NCBI GenBank assembly: GCA_947589595.1 | Contig: CANQBV010000010.1 | Location: 1-48,239 of the forward strand | Direction of reading: 5' to 3' | DNA: 48,239 nucleotides | From: an uncultured Clostridia bacterium | Lineage (GTDB): Bacteria > Bacillota > Clostridia > Oscillospirales > SIG627 | Shown: one piece after another, positions 34,888 to 42,940 of the stretch | Numbering within the stretch: position 1 is the stretch's first letter | Layout: every line of letters begins with the position of its first letter | Position numbers and translations under genes: made by a program | Notes under the pieces: model-generated | What the model was told of the DNA's origin: nothing | Database searches by the model: none | Seen by the model: only the letters and a program-made list of their open reading frames with translations

Positions 34888-34920
34888 CGAATCCTCTGCT
34901 CTTTCTTTCTGCATAAGACT

Positions 34921-34998
34921 ATCATAGCGAGATTTGAACGATTTGTCAATTTATTTGAATGATTTTCCATTGATATGAAAATTTAACAGATTTATACT
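34921..34998. promoter_or_regulatory. divergent promoters with 21-bp-spaced direct repeats (AraC-type operator)
   Basis: Minus-strand promoter: TTGACA (34949-34944), 17-bp spacer, TATGAT (34926-34921). Plus-strand promoter: TTGATA (34970-34975), 17-bp spacer, TATACT (34993-34998). Direct repeats ATTTGAACGATTT (34932-34944) and ATTTGAATGATTT (34953-34965) differ at one base and are offset by 21 bp, two DNA turns. One lies in the regulator's own promoter, the other ends 5 bp before the dehydrogenase -35 box. Confidence 0.88.
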
Positions 34999-35024
34999 TA
35001 ACTCAAAGCCAAAAATTGAAGTGA

Positions 35025-36185
35025 TTGAAAACGAAAGGTTCAATTCAGATAACGAAAACCATCCATTATTCCTGCGAGCAAATCGAACGCTTTTGCCGCG
35101 ATGCTTTTGTGAAATTCGGCTTTACCCAAGAAGAAGCCGCCCAGATCACAGTCGTATTGCTGCTGGCGGATCTATACAATATTCGCTCTCACGGCACGCA
35201 GCGTTTGGTGCGCTATTACCGGTCGATTGAAAACGATACCATCAAGATCCACGCCAAACCGGAAATCGTGTTTGAAACGCCGGTTTCGGCCGTGATCGAC
35301 GGTCACGCCGGCATGGGACAGTTGATTGCAAGCTTTGCGACAAAGCTTGCCATTGAAAAAGCAAAAAAGTGCGGCATGGCGTTTGTGACGGTGCGCAATT
35401 CCAACCATTTCGGCATTGCGGGGTACTACACCAAAATGGCGTGCGACGCCGGCATGATCGGCATCGCTACCACCAGTACCGAATCGATTATGGTGCATAC
35501 CCACGCCAAACAGGCTATTCTGGGCACGAACCCCATTGCCTTTGCCATGCCCGCCAAGCCGATTCCGTTTTGGTTCGACGCGGCGACCACTGTAGTGCCG
35601 AGAGGAAAGCTGGAGGTTTCCCACAAGGAGGGCAAGCCCCTGAACCCTACCTGGGCGGTGGACGAAACCGGCAAGCCGAACCGGAACGCGGACCATGTTT
35701 TGACTTGTATTAACCAAAAGCGCGGCGGCGGGATTTTGCCGGTCGGCGGCGACACCGAAGAAACCGGCAGTCACAAGGGCTATGGCTACGGTATGATCTG
35801 CGAGCTTTTGAGCGCCATTACCTCCGGCGGCGCGACCTCTAACCACCATGTCCGGGCAAAAGGGGTGGGCGCCGGTACCTGCCACGCCTTTATTGTGATC
35901 GATCCGAAAATTTTCGGCGACGCCGAGGCCATGGAAGAACGCCTGTCTGTTTTCCTGCAGGAGCTGCGCGACGCTGAGCGCGCCGACCCGGACGTCCCGA
36001 TCTACACGCACGGCGAAAAAGAAGCTATCAGCTGTGAGAGGATTCGAAAAGAAGGAATCGACGTCAATATCAATACCATTGCGGAAATGATCGCAATTTG
36101 CAAATACTTAGGGATGGACAGCAAGGAATACCTCGGCGAGGTTGATCTTTCGAACGCCACGGCAGGCGAAATTAAAATGTACTAA
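35025..36185 (+). CDS. Ldh2-family NAD(P)-dependent malate/L-lactate-type dehydrogenase
   Basis: A 386-residue enzyme of the MDH/LDH-2 fold, which oxidises or reduces 2-hydroxy acids such as malate, lactate, sulfolactate or ureidoglycolate. Motifs: IRSHGTQRL (catalytic His), VRNSNHFGIAGYYT, GTNPIAFAMPAK, DAATTVVPRGKL and GGDTEETGSHKGYGYGMICELLSAITSGG. The C-terminus is about 35 residues longer than in many relatives. The start is uncertain: the only canonical in-frame codon is TTG at 35025 with no good ribosome binding site, while GAAAGG lies just downstream. Transcription should start near 35005. The divergent AraC regulator probably controls it. Confidence 0.85.
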   Translation: MKTKGSIQITKTIHYSCEQIERFCRDAFVKFGFTQEEAAQITVVLLLADLYNIRSHGTQRLVRYYRSIENDTIKIHAKPEIVFETPVSAVIDGHAGMGQLIASFATKLAIEKAKKCGMAFVTVRNSNHFGIAGYYTKMACDAGMIGIATTSTESIMVHTHAKQAILGTNPIAFAMPAKPIPFWFDAATTVVPRGKLEVSHKEGKPLNPTWAVDETGKPNRNADHVLTCINQKRGGGILPVGGDTEETGSHKGYGYGMICELLSAITSGGATSNHHVRAKGVGAGTCHAFIVIDPKIFGDAEAMEERLSVFLQELRDAERADPDVPIYTHGEKEAISCERIRKEGIDVNINTIAEMIAICKYLGMDSKEYLGEVDLSNATAGEIKMY

Positions 36186-36198
36186 GAATTGCATAAAA

Positions 36199-36231
36199 GA
36201 CGGCTGCACGAAAGAGCAGCCGTCTTTTTTT
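36199..36231. terminator. bidirectional terminator between the dehydrogenase and the sugar operon
   Basis: A perfect 9-bp stem GACGGCTGC/GCAGCCGTC (36199-36207 with 36216-36224) with an 8-base loop, followed by seven Ts on the plus strand and a TTTTATG stretch on the minus strand. It serves both converging genes. Confidence 0.9.
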
Positions 36232-36233
36232 CT

Positions 36234-37850
36234 TTATTTGGTGGTGAGAATAACTTCCAAAGAGCCGGTGATCTTGACGTTCCCGCAGCCTGCCGGCAGA
36301 TAGAAGGAATCGCCTTTTTGAATGCGTTCCTCGCCGATCTTTCCCTCTCCTTCCAAGCAAATCACGGAGAGAAAGAAGCCGGAGACGGGAACGGTCATTT
36401 CGCCGTTCACCATGAAACGGTCAACCTTGAACAAGGGACAGTTTGCCAGCGTATGGCTGTCGCCCCGGCCACAGGCATAGCGCGCCTTTTCGATCTGATC
36501 CGGCGTAAAATCCCGGATGGTCTGCATCGCCTGGTCCACATGAAGCTCACGCGGTTTCCCGTTTTGCAGACGACCGTAATCGTATACCCGATAGGTCACG
36601 TTGGAGTTTTCCTGGATCTCGGCGACCAGGATTCCGGCGCCGATGGCGTGAACCAGCCCCTGCGGAATGAAAAAGACGTCGCCGGGGTGAACCGGTACCA
36701 TATTTAAAAGGTTTTCTACGGTGCCGTTTTCCAAAGCCGCCAGAAAGTCTTCCCGGTTGAATTTTTCCTTCAGCCCATAAACCAGGGTTGCGCCCGGCTT
36801 ACAGTCCACGATGTACCACATTTCCGTTTTCACCGGGTGCACCTGGATCGAAAGCCTGTCGCAGGCGTCGATCAGCTTGATCATGACCGGAAAATTCTCT
36901 TTGGTACCGAGGTAGTCGGAAAGAAGCTTTCCGGCAAATTTACCGTTTTCGATTTTGCAAACGCCCTCGGGGTGAACGCAAAGCTCCCAGGCTTCGGCGA
37001 TCTTCCCCGCCGGTTTATGAAAACGTTCTCCGAGTTGGGTGCCGCCCCAGACGATCTCTTTGCACACAGCCTCGAGCTTCATAGGGTAGGCGTCAAACGG
37101 CTGATTTTGCAAATACCACTGGGTGACGCCGGTCAGATGTGCCAGATCCAGGTCTTTTGCCGCCTCGATCACGGTAAGATCGGAAAGCGCGCTCAATCCG
37201 TCTCTTAACGCTTCTTCAAAGAGGGCGAACGACTTGGAGATCTGCCCGCCCAAATACAAGGCCTTGATCCGCAGATCTTTCAAAATGGGCCCTATGATCT
37301 CGGCAAGATCGGCGCCCATTTCGGCGTGCACGCGAAGGCCGAGCGCATCGCCCGCATCGGCGCGGTCGGCAACCTCCTTGGCGTTGGCGGCGGGCACTTT
37401 GGCTTCCTTATTATAGCGGTTTACAATTCCCCGCCCCGAAACGAAATCCTCAGCTGTCGCACCGTGGAAAGGCAGCCGGAAAATGGAATAGGCGGGGCCT
37501 TTGTTTTCGTTTTGCAGGATCCTGCCGTTTTTCATGACGGCAAAGCCAAGCCCCGTGCCGATCATCACGCCGGCGCAATCCGTAATTTCCGGATGAGCAG
37601 CCGCCGCGCCGCAGAGGAAAGCGGAGCTGTCGTGCAGGAAGCAAACGGGAATCTCCCCGAGAATTTCCTAAAACCACGGACGGAGCGGCACGCCGTAAAG
37701 GGCCGTGTACTTGTGCTCCATGCGGCTGAGCCCGTCGGAATCGACCGGTTCGCGGTCAAAGCTTCCTTCGATCAGCTCCCCGTTTTCAGTGAACAGGCAG
37801 GATTTGAGGAAAGTTCCGCCGATATCAAGCGCAATAATACAGGACTTCAT
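36234..37850 (-). pseudogene. broken ROK kinase - type I phosphomannose isomerase fusion
   Basis: The frame starts at ATG 37850 (MKSCIIALDIGGTFLKS, ROK phosphate-binding motif) and would give about 538 codons. Codon 61 is an in-frame TAG (37670-37668). After it the same frame continues with PVCFLHDSSAFLCGAAA and VMIGTGLGFAVMKNG (ROK), LYLGGQISKS, then EIVWGGTQLGERF, IQVHP, KTEMWYIV, GLVHAIGAG and NSNVTYRVYDYGR (type I phosphomannose isomerase). About 30-50 residues, including the usual PGPFD/PGxVD motif of ROK kinases, are missing near 37730. About 15 residues are missing between the VHP and KTEMW zinc ligands near 36833. In intact form it would phosphorylate a hexose and interconvert mannose- and fructose-6-phosphate. 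It lies one base after the preceding broken gene. A shorter product from an internal start is possible but would lack the kinase N-terminus. Confidence 0.85.
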
Positions 37851-37851
37851 C

Positions 37852-39641
37852 TTATTTCAGCAGCGTCTTGTGGATGGTGGTCCACGTTTCCGGACGGTTG
37901 TTGATGATTTCGTATTCGCCGAAGCTCGCCGGAACCACCACGATATCGAGGTACTTCATATCAAACTTCAGGCTCGGGTCTTTCTTGGAGCGAACGGTGA
38001 CGTCTTCGCCGTCTACCAATGCAAGGACGTGGAAATCGCCGTTGGTATTATCGGTCATATAGTTGCCGAAAATGAGGTTGCGCAGGGAGAAATAGAGCTG
38101 TTCGCATTCGCCGACTACAACTTCTTTCGCGTCGCCCTCTTCCCGCACAACGCGGTAACCGCCGTTGACAAGATGCTCTTCCACATAGTCCTGCATCATG
38201 CCGCGATTGAGGTTCAGATCGCCGAAATACGTGTGGATCGGGCGGGGGTTGCCATCCAGATCCTTGCGAAGATAGTCATACATTTTGTAGGTATAGGAAC
38301 CGACGGTCAGCGAGCCGATTTCGAGGATCAACTGGTTTTTCTCCGAACCGTGAATCGTGCCTGCCGGGATCATGACCTAAACGCCGGGCTTGCTTTCGAT
38401 GCTGTAGATATATTTCTGATAATCCACCGGCTGATGATCCTTTTCGGAGCGCTTGACCTCACGGATAAATTCATCCGGATCCTGACCGCGGTTAAAGCCC
38501 AGATAGGTGCGGGCGCGCTGCGCAGCTTCCACGATGTAGTAGCTTTCGTCCTGGCGGCCGAGCTCGTTATGATTGTTCACAACATAATCATGACCCGGAT
38601 GGAGCTGAATGGACATATTGCCCGAAGAATGGTAGGTGTCGTCGTAATTGAAGCGGATCGGGAAGAAGCCGTGGAAAGCGTCCAGGCAGCGCCGGCCCAT
38701 GAGCTTTTCGCCCTCGGCGGCGACGAGCACATAGTACGGGAATTCAAATTCCAAGCCGTCGATAATCAACACGGTGCTGACTTCCATGGGGATCATATCG
38801 AACACCCAGGCGCAGTTTTTCATTGTTCTGGGCAGATTCCGCTGCTGCATGGTGCGATAGCCGCCCCAAACGCCTTCGAGGTAAACCGGGCACTGACGGA
38901 TCGGGTAATCCAGCGCGCGGGAAATCAGAGCGTGCAGCACGTCGTTGGGAAGCAGCTTTAAGTTCGTGGGGTCGTCCGCGGCGATATAGTAATCGAGCTG
39001 ATTGTTAGCAAGCAGCTTGCAGCGGAGCGAAAAGCCGAGTTCAAAATCCACATAGTAGCAGCGGCGCATGGTGACCTTGAAAGACAGGTCGCAGTCGTTG
39101 CCGAAGTTGCGGTAATGACCGTTCTTGATATTGAGAACGGCTTTTTTCGGGGTGACGTCAACGTAGATCTTCACGTCGACCAGGTCAAAAAGCTCTTCGG
39201 AAATCGCGCCGTTGCCATAGAGAACAATGCACTTGTCCGCTTTGTTTTTCAGGGCCTTTTGCAGGGCGGCCAGCTTCTTTTCATCGAAGATGCCTTTGTA
39301 GCCATTTTTAAAAAGCTTTCCGTAAAGAAGCACCGGGTCTTTTTCCCGGTCTTCCGGCAGATATTCTGCAAACAGGGCGCGGAGCTCGTCTGCGGATTTA
39401 TGAATGGAAGCCACAGAGATCAATTTGACGTTTTTCCGAGAAGGCCGATGACCGCATCGAAGGGCGCCGTGGCATAGCCGTCGATCCCAATGACGGTTCC
39501 GGGTTTGATTTCTTTTGCCAAAACGGCTGCTACCTGAGCGTTGCCGGTAGCCGTGCGGCCGAGGTCTACGGTTCCGTTGTTGGTGATAGGGTTCACTGCA
39601 TCCGGATCGTTATAGGGGAAAGGGTTAAACATGAAGCTCAT
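37852..39641 (-). pseudogene. broken class I phosphomannose-isomerase-like protein (three fragments)
   Basis: Read together, three fragments make one protein of about 596 residues, in a family I recall with the start MSF-FNP-PYDDP-A. Fragment 1 (39641-39420) starts well (AAGGAG, ATG) with MSFMFNPFPYNDPDAVNPI and ends in TGA. Fragment 2 runs on in another frame (VKLISVASIHKSADELRALF, ... YLEGVWGGYRT, MSIQLHPGHDYVVNNHNE). The shift maps to a five-A run (39431-39435); one more A would restore GLLGKNVKLIS. Fragment 3 (MIPAGTIHGSEKNQLILEIGS ...) follows an in-frame TAG (38379-38377) standing where relatives have Gln before VLIPAGTIH. The cupin zinc ligands are otherwise kept. Same operon as the DJ-1 and isomerase genes. 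Confidence 0.85.
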
Positions 39642-39671
39642 AGTCGTTCTCCTTTTTCAACTTATTTTTAT

Positions 39672-40175
39672 TTATTTCTTTAACAACTTTACAAATTCGC
39701 GCATGAACAGCGGCAGATCTTCGGGGCGGCGGGACGTTACCAGATTCCCATCCACCACAACCGGCGCATCTTCATAGAGTGCGCCGACGTTTTTGACGTC
39801 GTCGGCAACCCCGGGATAGGCCGTCATGCGTTTGCCGGCCAGAACACCGGCGCTGATCAGGATCTGCGGGCCGTGGCAAATAGCGCACACGGGCTTCCCT
39901 GCCCGGAAAATTTCTTTTGTCAGACGGATGACGTCCGGATTCTGACGGAGCTTTTCGGGAGCGCTGCCGCCGGGAAGGATGAGGCCGTCATAATCCGCGG
40001 CGCAGAGATCTGCAACCGCTTTCTCGACGTCGATGACGGAATGGAACTTCATGTGAACCGTTTTTTTGGTCATGGCCGCCAGTTCCACCTCCCAGCCCTC
40101 TTCCTGCATTCTGTAGTAGGGGTAAAGGGCTTCGCTGTCTTCGGTTTTGTCGTCTAAGATCAATAAAATTTTCAT
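39672..40175 (-). CDS. DJ-1/PfpI-family protein
   Basis: A 167-residue class I glutamine-amidotransferase-like protein. The nucleophile Cys lies in VCAICHGPQILISAGVL, with Glu in the strand before it (ILPGGSAPEKL). Members act as deglycases, peptidases or chaperones, often in the repair of glycated molecules. In a sugar operon it may cope with reactive carbonyl sugars. GAGGTG precedes the ATG, 9 bp after the isomerase stop codon. It is intact, unlike the two genes that follow it. Confidence 0.9.
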   Translation of the reverse strand: MKILLILDDKTEDSEALYPYYRMQEEGWEVELAAMTKKTVHMKFHSVIDVEKAVADLCAADYDGLILPGGSAPEKLRQNPDVIRLTKEIFRAGKPVCAICHGPQILISAGVLAGKRMTAYPGVADDVKNVGALYEDAPVVVDGNLVTSRRPEDLPLFMREFVKLLKK

Positions 40176-40184
40176 TTTTTCACC

Positions 40185-41615
40185 TCAATCTATTCTGCAA
40201 AAATCAAAATCGCAAAGCGCGGCGAGCTGCTCCAGTTCGTCCAGATGATCCCCGTCTACAACCCCGTAGTGCTGAGTGACGCCGTTTTCACAGATTTTTT
40301 GGAACAGTTCCTCCGGCGTGCCGGAAACAGGCTTGAAGTTTGCGTGGGAATAGCTTGCCAGATAGTGCTTGGTCGGCAGGCATTCCACGAGGGTCGCCAC
40401 CATTTTCATTTTGCCGTCCTTTTCCGACATATGGAGCATGGTTTTCAGCCCCGCAGGGAAAACGTGCCAGGCAAAGGGGGCGCCCGCATATTTCCAGGCG
40501 GTTTTGGCAAAGCGTTCGTCCCGGGCGATGATGGTATTCTTCTCGCCGGAATGGTAGTGATTCGGCCCTGCGTGACCGGCTACGATCAGTCCGTTTTCGT
40601 GGTCGATGTAGAACGGTTCAATGAAGTTGGCAGGGCAGCCGCCGAGTATTTGGAGAATATAGGTGGCAAGACCGCCGCCGATATCCCCTTCCGGCACCGT
40701 GACCATTTCTTCTTTCGGGTCGAGCGGCGTGAACCCCGGGCGAAGCCCGACGTACTGGAACAGGACGGTATCGATATCGTTGAGCACCAGAAGATCGACG
40801 CCCTTCTTTTTGGCGACCTGCTCCATAGCGTAGGTCGCTTTGACGGAGGCGTGGAATTTTTCAAAATCCACGTTAGGATAGACCTCGTACTTGGCCGCAA
40901 GCTGATCGACGATCTTTTGGATCATGCTGTCGTCGGTACGCTGGATTTCATCCACCACTTCGGCAACGGAAAGGAAATGAATCTCCGGGCCGATTTTCAT
41001 GAAAATGTTGTAGGGATCCACATAGGTGGCCCACATGGCCTCGTTGTAGCAAGCCAGAAGCCCGACCTTGCTCTCTCGGAGCACAGCGCGAACCTTGGCG
41101 GCGGTAGCAAAGGTTTGGATCTTCGGCATGACCTGCGCGATCGTACCGATGCAGAGCCGGCTCATGGGCCGGTTGAAACGGCGGAACGAACCGCTGGCTT
41201 CCTGGAAGCCGACCAGCGCTCCCGCCGACAAAAAGTCGATGAACTGGTTTTCATCGTTCGTGTCGGTGATGGCCAGTGAATCTCGCACAAAAGAAACCAA
41301 CATCAGCGGCATGGGAGGCAGTTCGCGCAGAAAGCGGATCCAGGCAAAATCCTCCGCCCACGACATAAAGGAGGCGACCACGCAGTCTACCTTTTTCGCA
41401 AAAAACCGGTCGACAGCCTTTTGCGCCGCTTCTCTGGTATAAACCGGTTCCTCGAAAACGACGTCGGCAAACTTGGTGATATGGCCCAGATACAGCTTTG
41501 TTTCTTCGGCTTTTCTTTCTTTATAGGTGCCGTCTTTTGTTCCTTCGCCCAGAGGCTGAAAACGTTCGGCGCCGATCAAAAGAAAGCCGATTTTCGGTTT
41601 TCGGTTCAAATTCAT
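40185..41615 (-). CDS. sugar isomerase, L-fucose/L-arabinose isomerase fold
   Basis: A 476-residue protein. The first domains have the flavodoxin-like pattern of fucose/arabinose isomerases (IGFLLIGAERFQPLGEGTKDG, VDCVVASFMSWAEDF, VGLLACYNEAMWATYVDP). Metal-binding residues appear as Glu in VPEGDIGGGLATYIL and Asp in YIDHENGLIVAGHAGPN, and a His-rich segment sits near the C-terminus (THYGVVDGDHLDELEQL region). It is shorter than FucI (about 590 residues), so the substrate need not be fucose. AAGGGGAAC precedes the ATG. First gene of the operon with DJ-1 and the two damaged isomerase genes, divergent from an AraC regulator. Confidence 0.75.
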   Translation of the reverse strand: MNLNRKPKIGFLLIGAERFQPLGEGTKDGTYKERKAEETKLYLGHITKFADVVFEEPVYTREAAQKAVDRFFAKKVDCVVASFMSWAEDFAWIRFLRELPPMPLMLVSFVRDSLAITDTNDENQFIDFLSAGALVGFQEASGSFRRFNRPMSRLCIGTIAQVMPKIQTFATAAKVRAVLRESKVGLLACYNEAMWATYVDPYNIFMKIGPEIHFLSVAEVVDEIQRTDDSMIQKIVDQLAAKYEVYPNVDFEKFHASVKATYAMEQVAKKKGVDLLVLNDIDTVLFQYVGLRPGFTPLDPKEEMVTVPEGDIGGGLATYILQILGGCPANFIEPFYIDHENGLIVAGHAGPNHYHSGEKNTIIARDERFAKTAWKYAGAPFAWHVFPAGLKTMLHMSEKDGKMKMVATLVECLPTKHYLASYSHANFKPVSGTPEELFQKICENGVTQHYGVVDGDHLDELEQLAALCDFDFCRID

Positions 41616-41682
41616 AAAAGTTCCCCTTTCTTTGTTATTTTGTTTTCATGCGGTGACAATTTTTTGTCTTTTTTAATTTCCT

Positions 41683-41712
41683 ATTGTATTTTATTAAAAA
41701 GGCTGCTAAAAT
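41683..41712. promoter_or_regulatory. divergent promoter region of the sugar operon and its AraC regulator
   Basis: Plus strand: -35 TTGTAT (41684-41689), 17-bp spacer, -10 TAAAAT (41707-41712). Minus strand: a -10-like TACAAT (41688-41683) with no recognisable -35, as is common for promoters needing an activator. Confidence 0.55.
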
Positions 41713-41719
41713 GATAGAG

Positions 41720-41751
41720 GAAATCTTGTGATAATTTTTAGAAATCTTGTG
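41720..41751. repeat. 11-bp direct repeats offset by 21 bp (candidate AraC-type operator)
   Basis: GAAATCTTGTG occurs at 41720-41730 and again at 41741-41751. The 21-bp offset is two DNA turns. They lie at and after the predicted transcription start of the AraC gene, where bound regulator would block its own transcription. Confidence 0.6.
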
Positions 41752-42525
41752 GTGAAGGAAATGCTGGAAATTATAAAAACAGGGGTGTTCGACAGTTCCG
41801 TCGTTTTTAAAAATATGGAAAAAACCCCCGAACGGATCACGGAATCTTTTGAAATCGAGCTGTACGTCTCCGGCAAAGGGCAGTCGGTGATCGACGGAAA
41901 AGAATACACCCACGAAAAGGGAAATCTTCTTTTTATCCACCCCGGTCAAAAACGGTACAGCAAGCTGAGTTTTGTGTGCTACCACGTGCATTTGAACATG
42001 GATTCCGAAACGGCGGCGCTGCTTGCGCAGGTACCGCTGATTTTCAACGTACTCAATTACAGTGAATATACCAATATTTTTGAGGAGATTATCAAGCTGT
42101 ATGGGACCCGCAGCGAGCTTGCGCAGCTTATGCTGCAGAGCAAATTATACCAATTACTGCACATGATTTGTTCCGACAGTCGGCTCGATTCCGTGGCTAC
42201 GCCGAAGCCGATCAAAGCGGCGCTGGCCTTTATGGAGGACAATTTTCAAAAACATATCCTGCTGCAGGATATTGCAAACCATGTGAATTTAAGTCCGACT
42301 TATTTTCACAAGCTGTTTAAAAGCGCCGCCCGCATGACGCCGCAGAAATATTTGTCCGAATTGCGCCTGAATCACGCCAAAATGCTGCTTTTGACAACGG
42401 ACTATTCAGTGGAGGAAATCTCCGAAAAGTGCGGCTTTACCTCGATCTCCTATTTTGATTCTCATTTTAAAAAAAACTACGGGATCACGCCCGTCGGCTT
42501 TCGAAAACAAAAATACACCTTATAA
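41728..42525 (+). CDS. AraC-family transcriptional regulator of the sugar operon
   Basis: A 265-residue regulator: an N-terminal cupin-like sensor (ELYVSGKGQSVIDGKEYTHEKGNLLFIHPGQKRY) and a C-terminal double HTH (LLQDIANHVNLSPTYFHKLFKSAARMTPQKYL and ISEKCGFTSISYFDSHFKKNYGITPVGFRK). The GTG at 41728 has AGAGG seven bases upstream; an ATG at 41761 is the alternative and would leave the direct repeats in the untranslated leader. It is divergent from the isomerase operon and very likely its activator. Confidence 0.9.
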   Translation: MIIFRNLVVKEMLEIIKTGVFDSSVVFKNMEKTPERITESFEIELYVSGKGQSVIDGKEYTHEKGNLLFIHPGQKRYSKLSFVCYHVHLNMDSETAALLAQVPLIFNVLNYSEYTNIFEEIIKLYGTRSELAQLMLQSKLYQLLHMICSDSRLDSVATPKPIKAALAFMEDNFQKHILLQDIANHVNLSPTYFHKLFKSAARMTPQKYLSELRLNHAKMLLLTTDYSVEEISEKCGFTSISYFDSHFKKNYGITPVGFRKQKYTL

Positions 42526-42535
42526 CCAAAAAAAA

Positions 42536-42561
42536 CTCTTGCCGAAAAAATTCGACAAGAG
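42536..42561 (-). terminator. terminator-like hairpin facing left, after the AraC gene
   Basis: An 11-bp stem with one mismatch (42536-42546 with 42551-42561) and a run of Ts on the minus strand. It would stop left-going transcripts that pass the terminator at 42711-42761. Confidence 0.6.
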
Positions 42562-42634
42562 CAAGACCTCTGACAAAGTGCTGATCGGTTATCTTAACGA
42601 GGTTGTTTTTTGAATAGGGATTTGTCATGAAGCT

Positions 42635-42668
42635 GAATGCAAGGGCTTTGCCCTTGCATTCTCTTTTT
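42635..42668 (+). terminator. intrinsic terminator of the AraC gene
   Basis: A perfect 12-bp stem GAATGCAAGGGC/GCCCTTGCATTC with a TTT loop, followed by TCTTTTT on the plus strand, 110 bp after the stop codon. Together with the two left-facing hairpins it fills the 240-bp gap before the next small gene. Confidence 0.85.
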
Positions 42669-42710
42669 GGTGAAGACGGAGGAATCGACCTGCACTGCGA
42701 TTCAAAGTCG

Positions 42711-42761
42711 AAAAATCACTGTCTTTCTGACGGCTGTTCTTTGGAGCGTTCAGAAAGGCAG
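42711..42761 (-). terminator. terminator of the small gene at 42767-42934
   Basis: A 12-bp stem with one mismatch (42719-42730 with 42750-42761), a 19-base loop and a TTTTT tail on the minus strand, starting 5 bp after the stop codon of the small gene. Confidence 0.65.
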
Positions 42762-42766
42762 TTTTC

Positions 42767-42934
42767 TCATACTTTCATGAGCTGTACCGTTCTTTTAAGT
42801 CCGCCTTTGAAAATGATGCGGATCGCCCGGCCGGTATTCCCTTGATACATTTCGTATCGTCCCGTATTCGTGTGCGGGGCTTCTTTCCCCATACAGGGCA
42901 TCGCACCCCAAGATTCTTTCTTTGAGTTATCCAT
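42767..42934 (-). CDS. small protein of unknown function (55 residues)
   Basis: Starts at ATG 42934 (MDNSKKESWGAMPCMGKEAP) and continues HTNTGRYEMYQG, RAIRIIFKGGLKRTVQLMKV to a TGA stop. I do not recognise it with certainty; the 'P-x-TG-x-Y' followed by a 'T-G-x-x-I-x-x-x-K-G' pattern resembles small beta-rich YjzC-like proteins. It begins 6 bases after the stop of the DUF2238-like gene, so translation may be coupled, and a terminator follows immediately. The gene is below the usual size cut-off of gene finders. Confidence 0.5.
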   Translation of the reverse strand: MDNSKKESWGAMPCMGKEAPHTNTGRYEMYQGNTGRAIRIIFKGGLKRTVQLMKV

Positions 42935-42940
42935 TTTCCA

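Noticed and set aside
42627-42845. Plus-strand open frame of 72 codons after the AraC gene
   Set aside because: It runs through the AraC terminator hairpin, has no ribosome binding site and overlaps the better-supported small gene on the minus strand.
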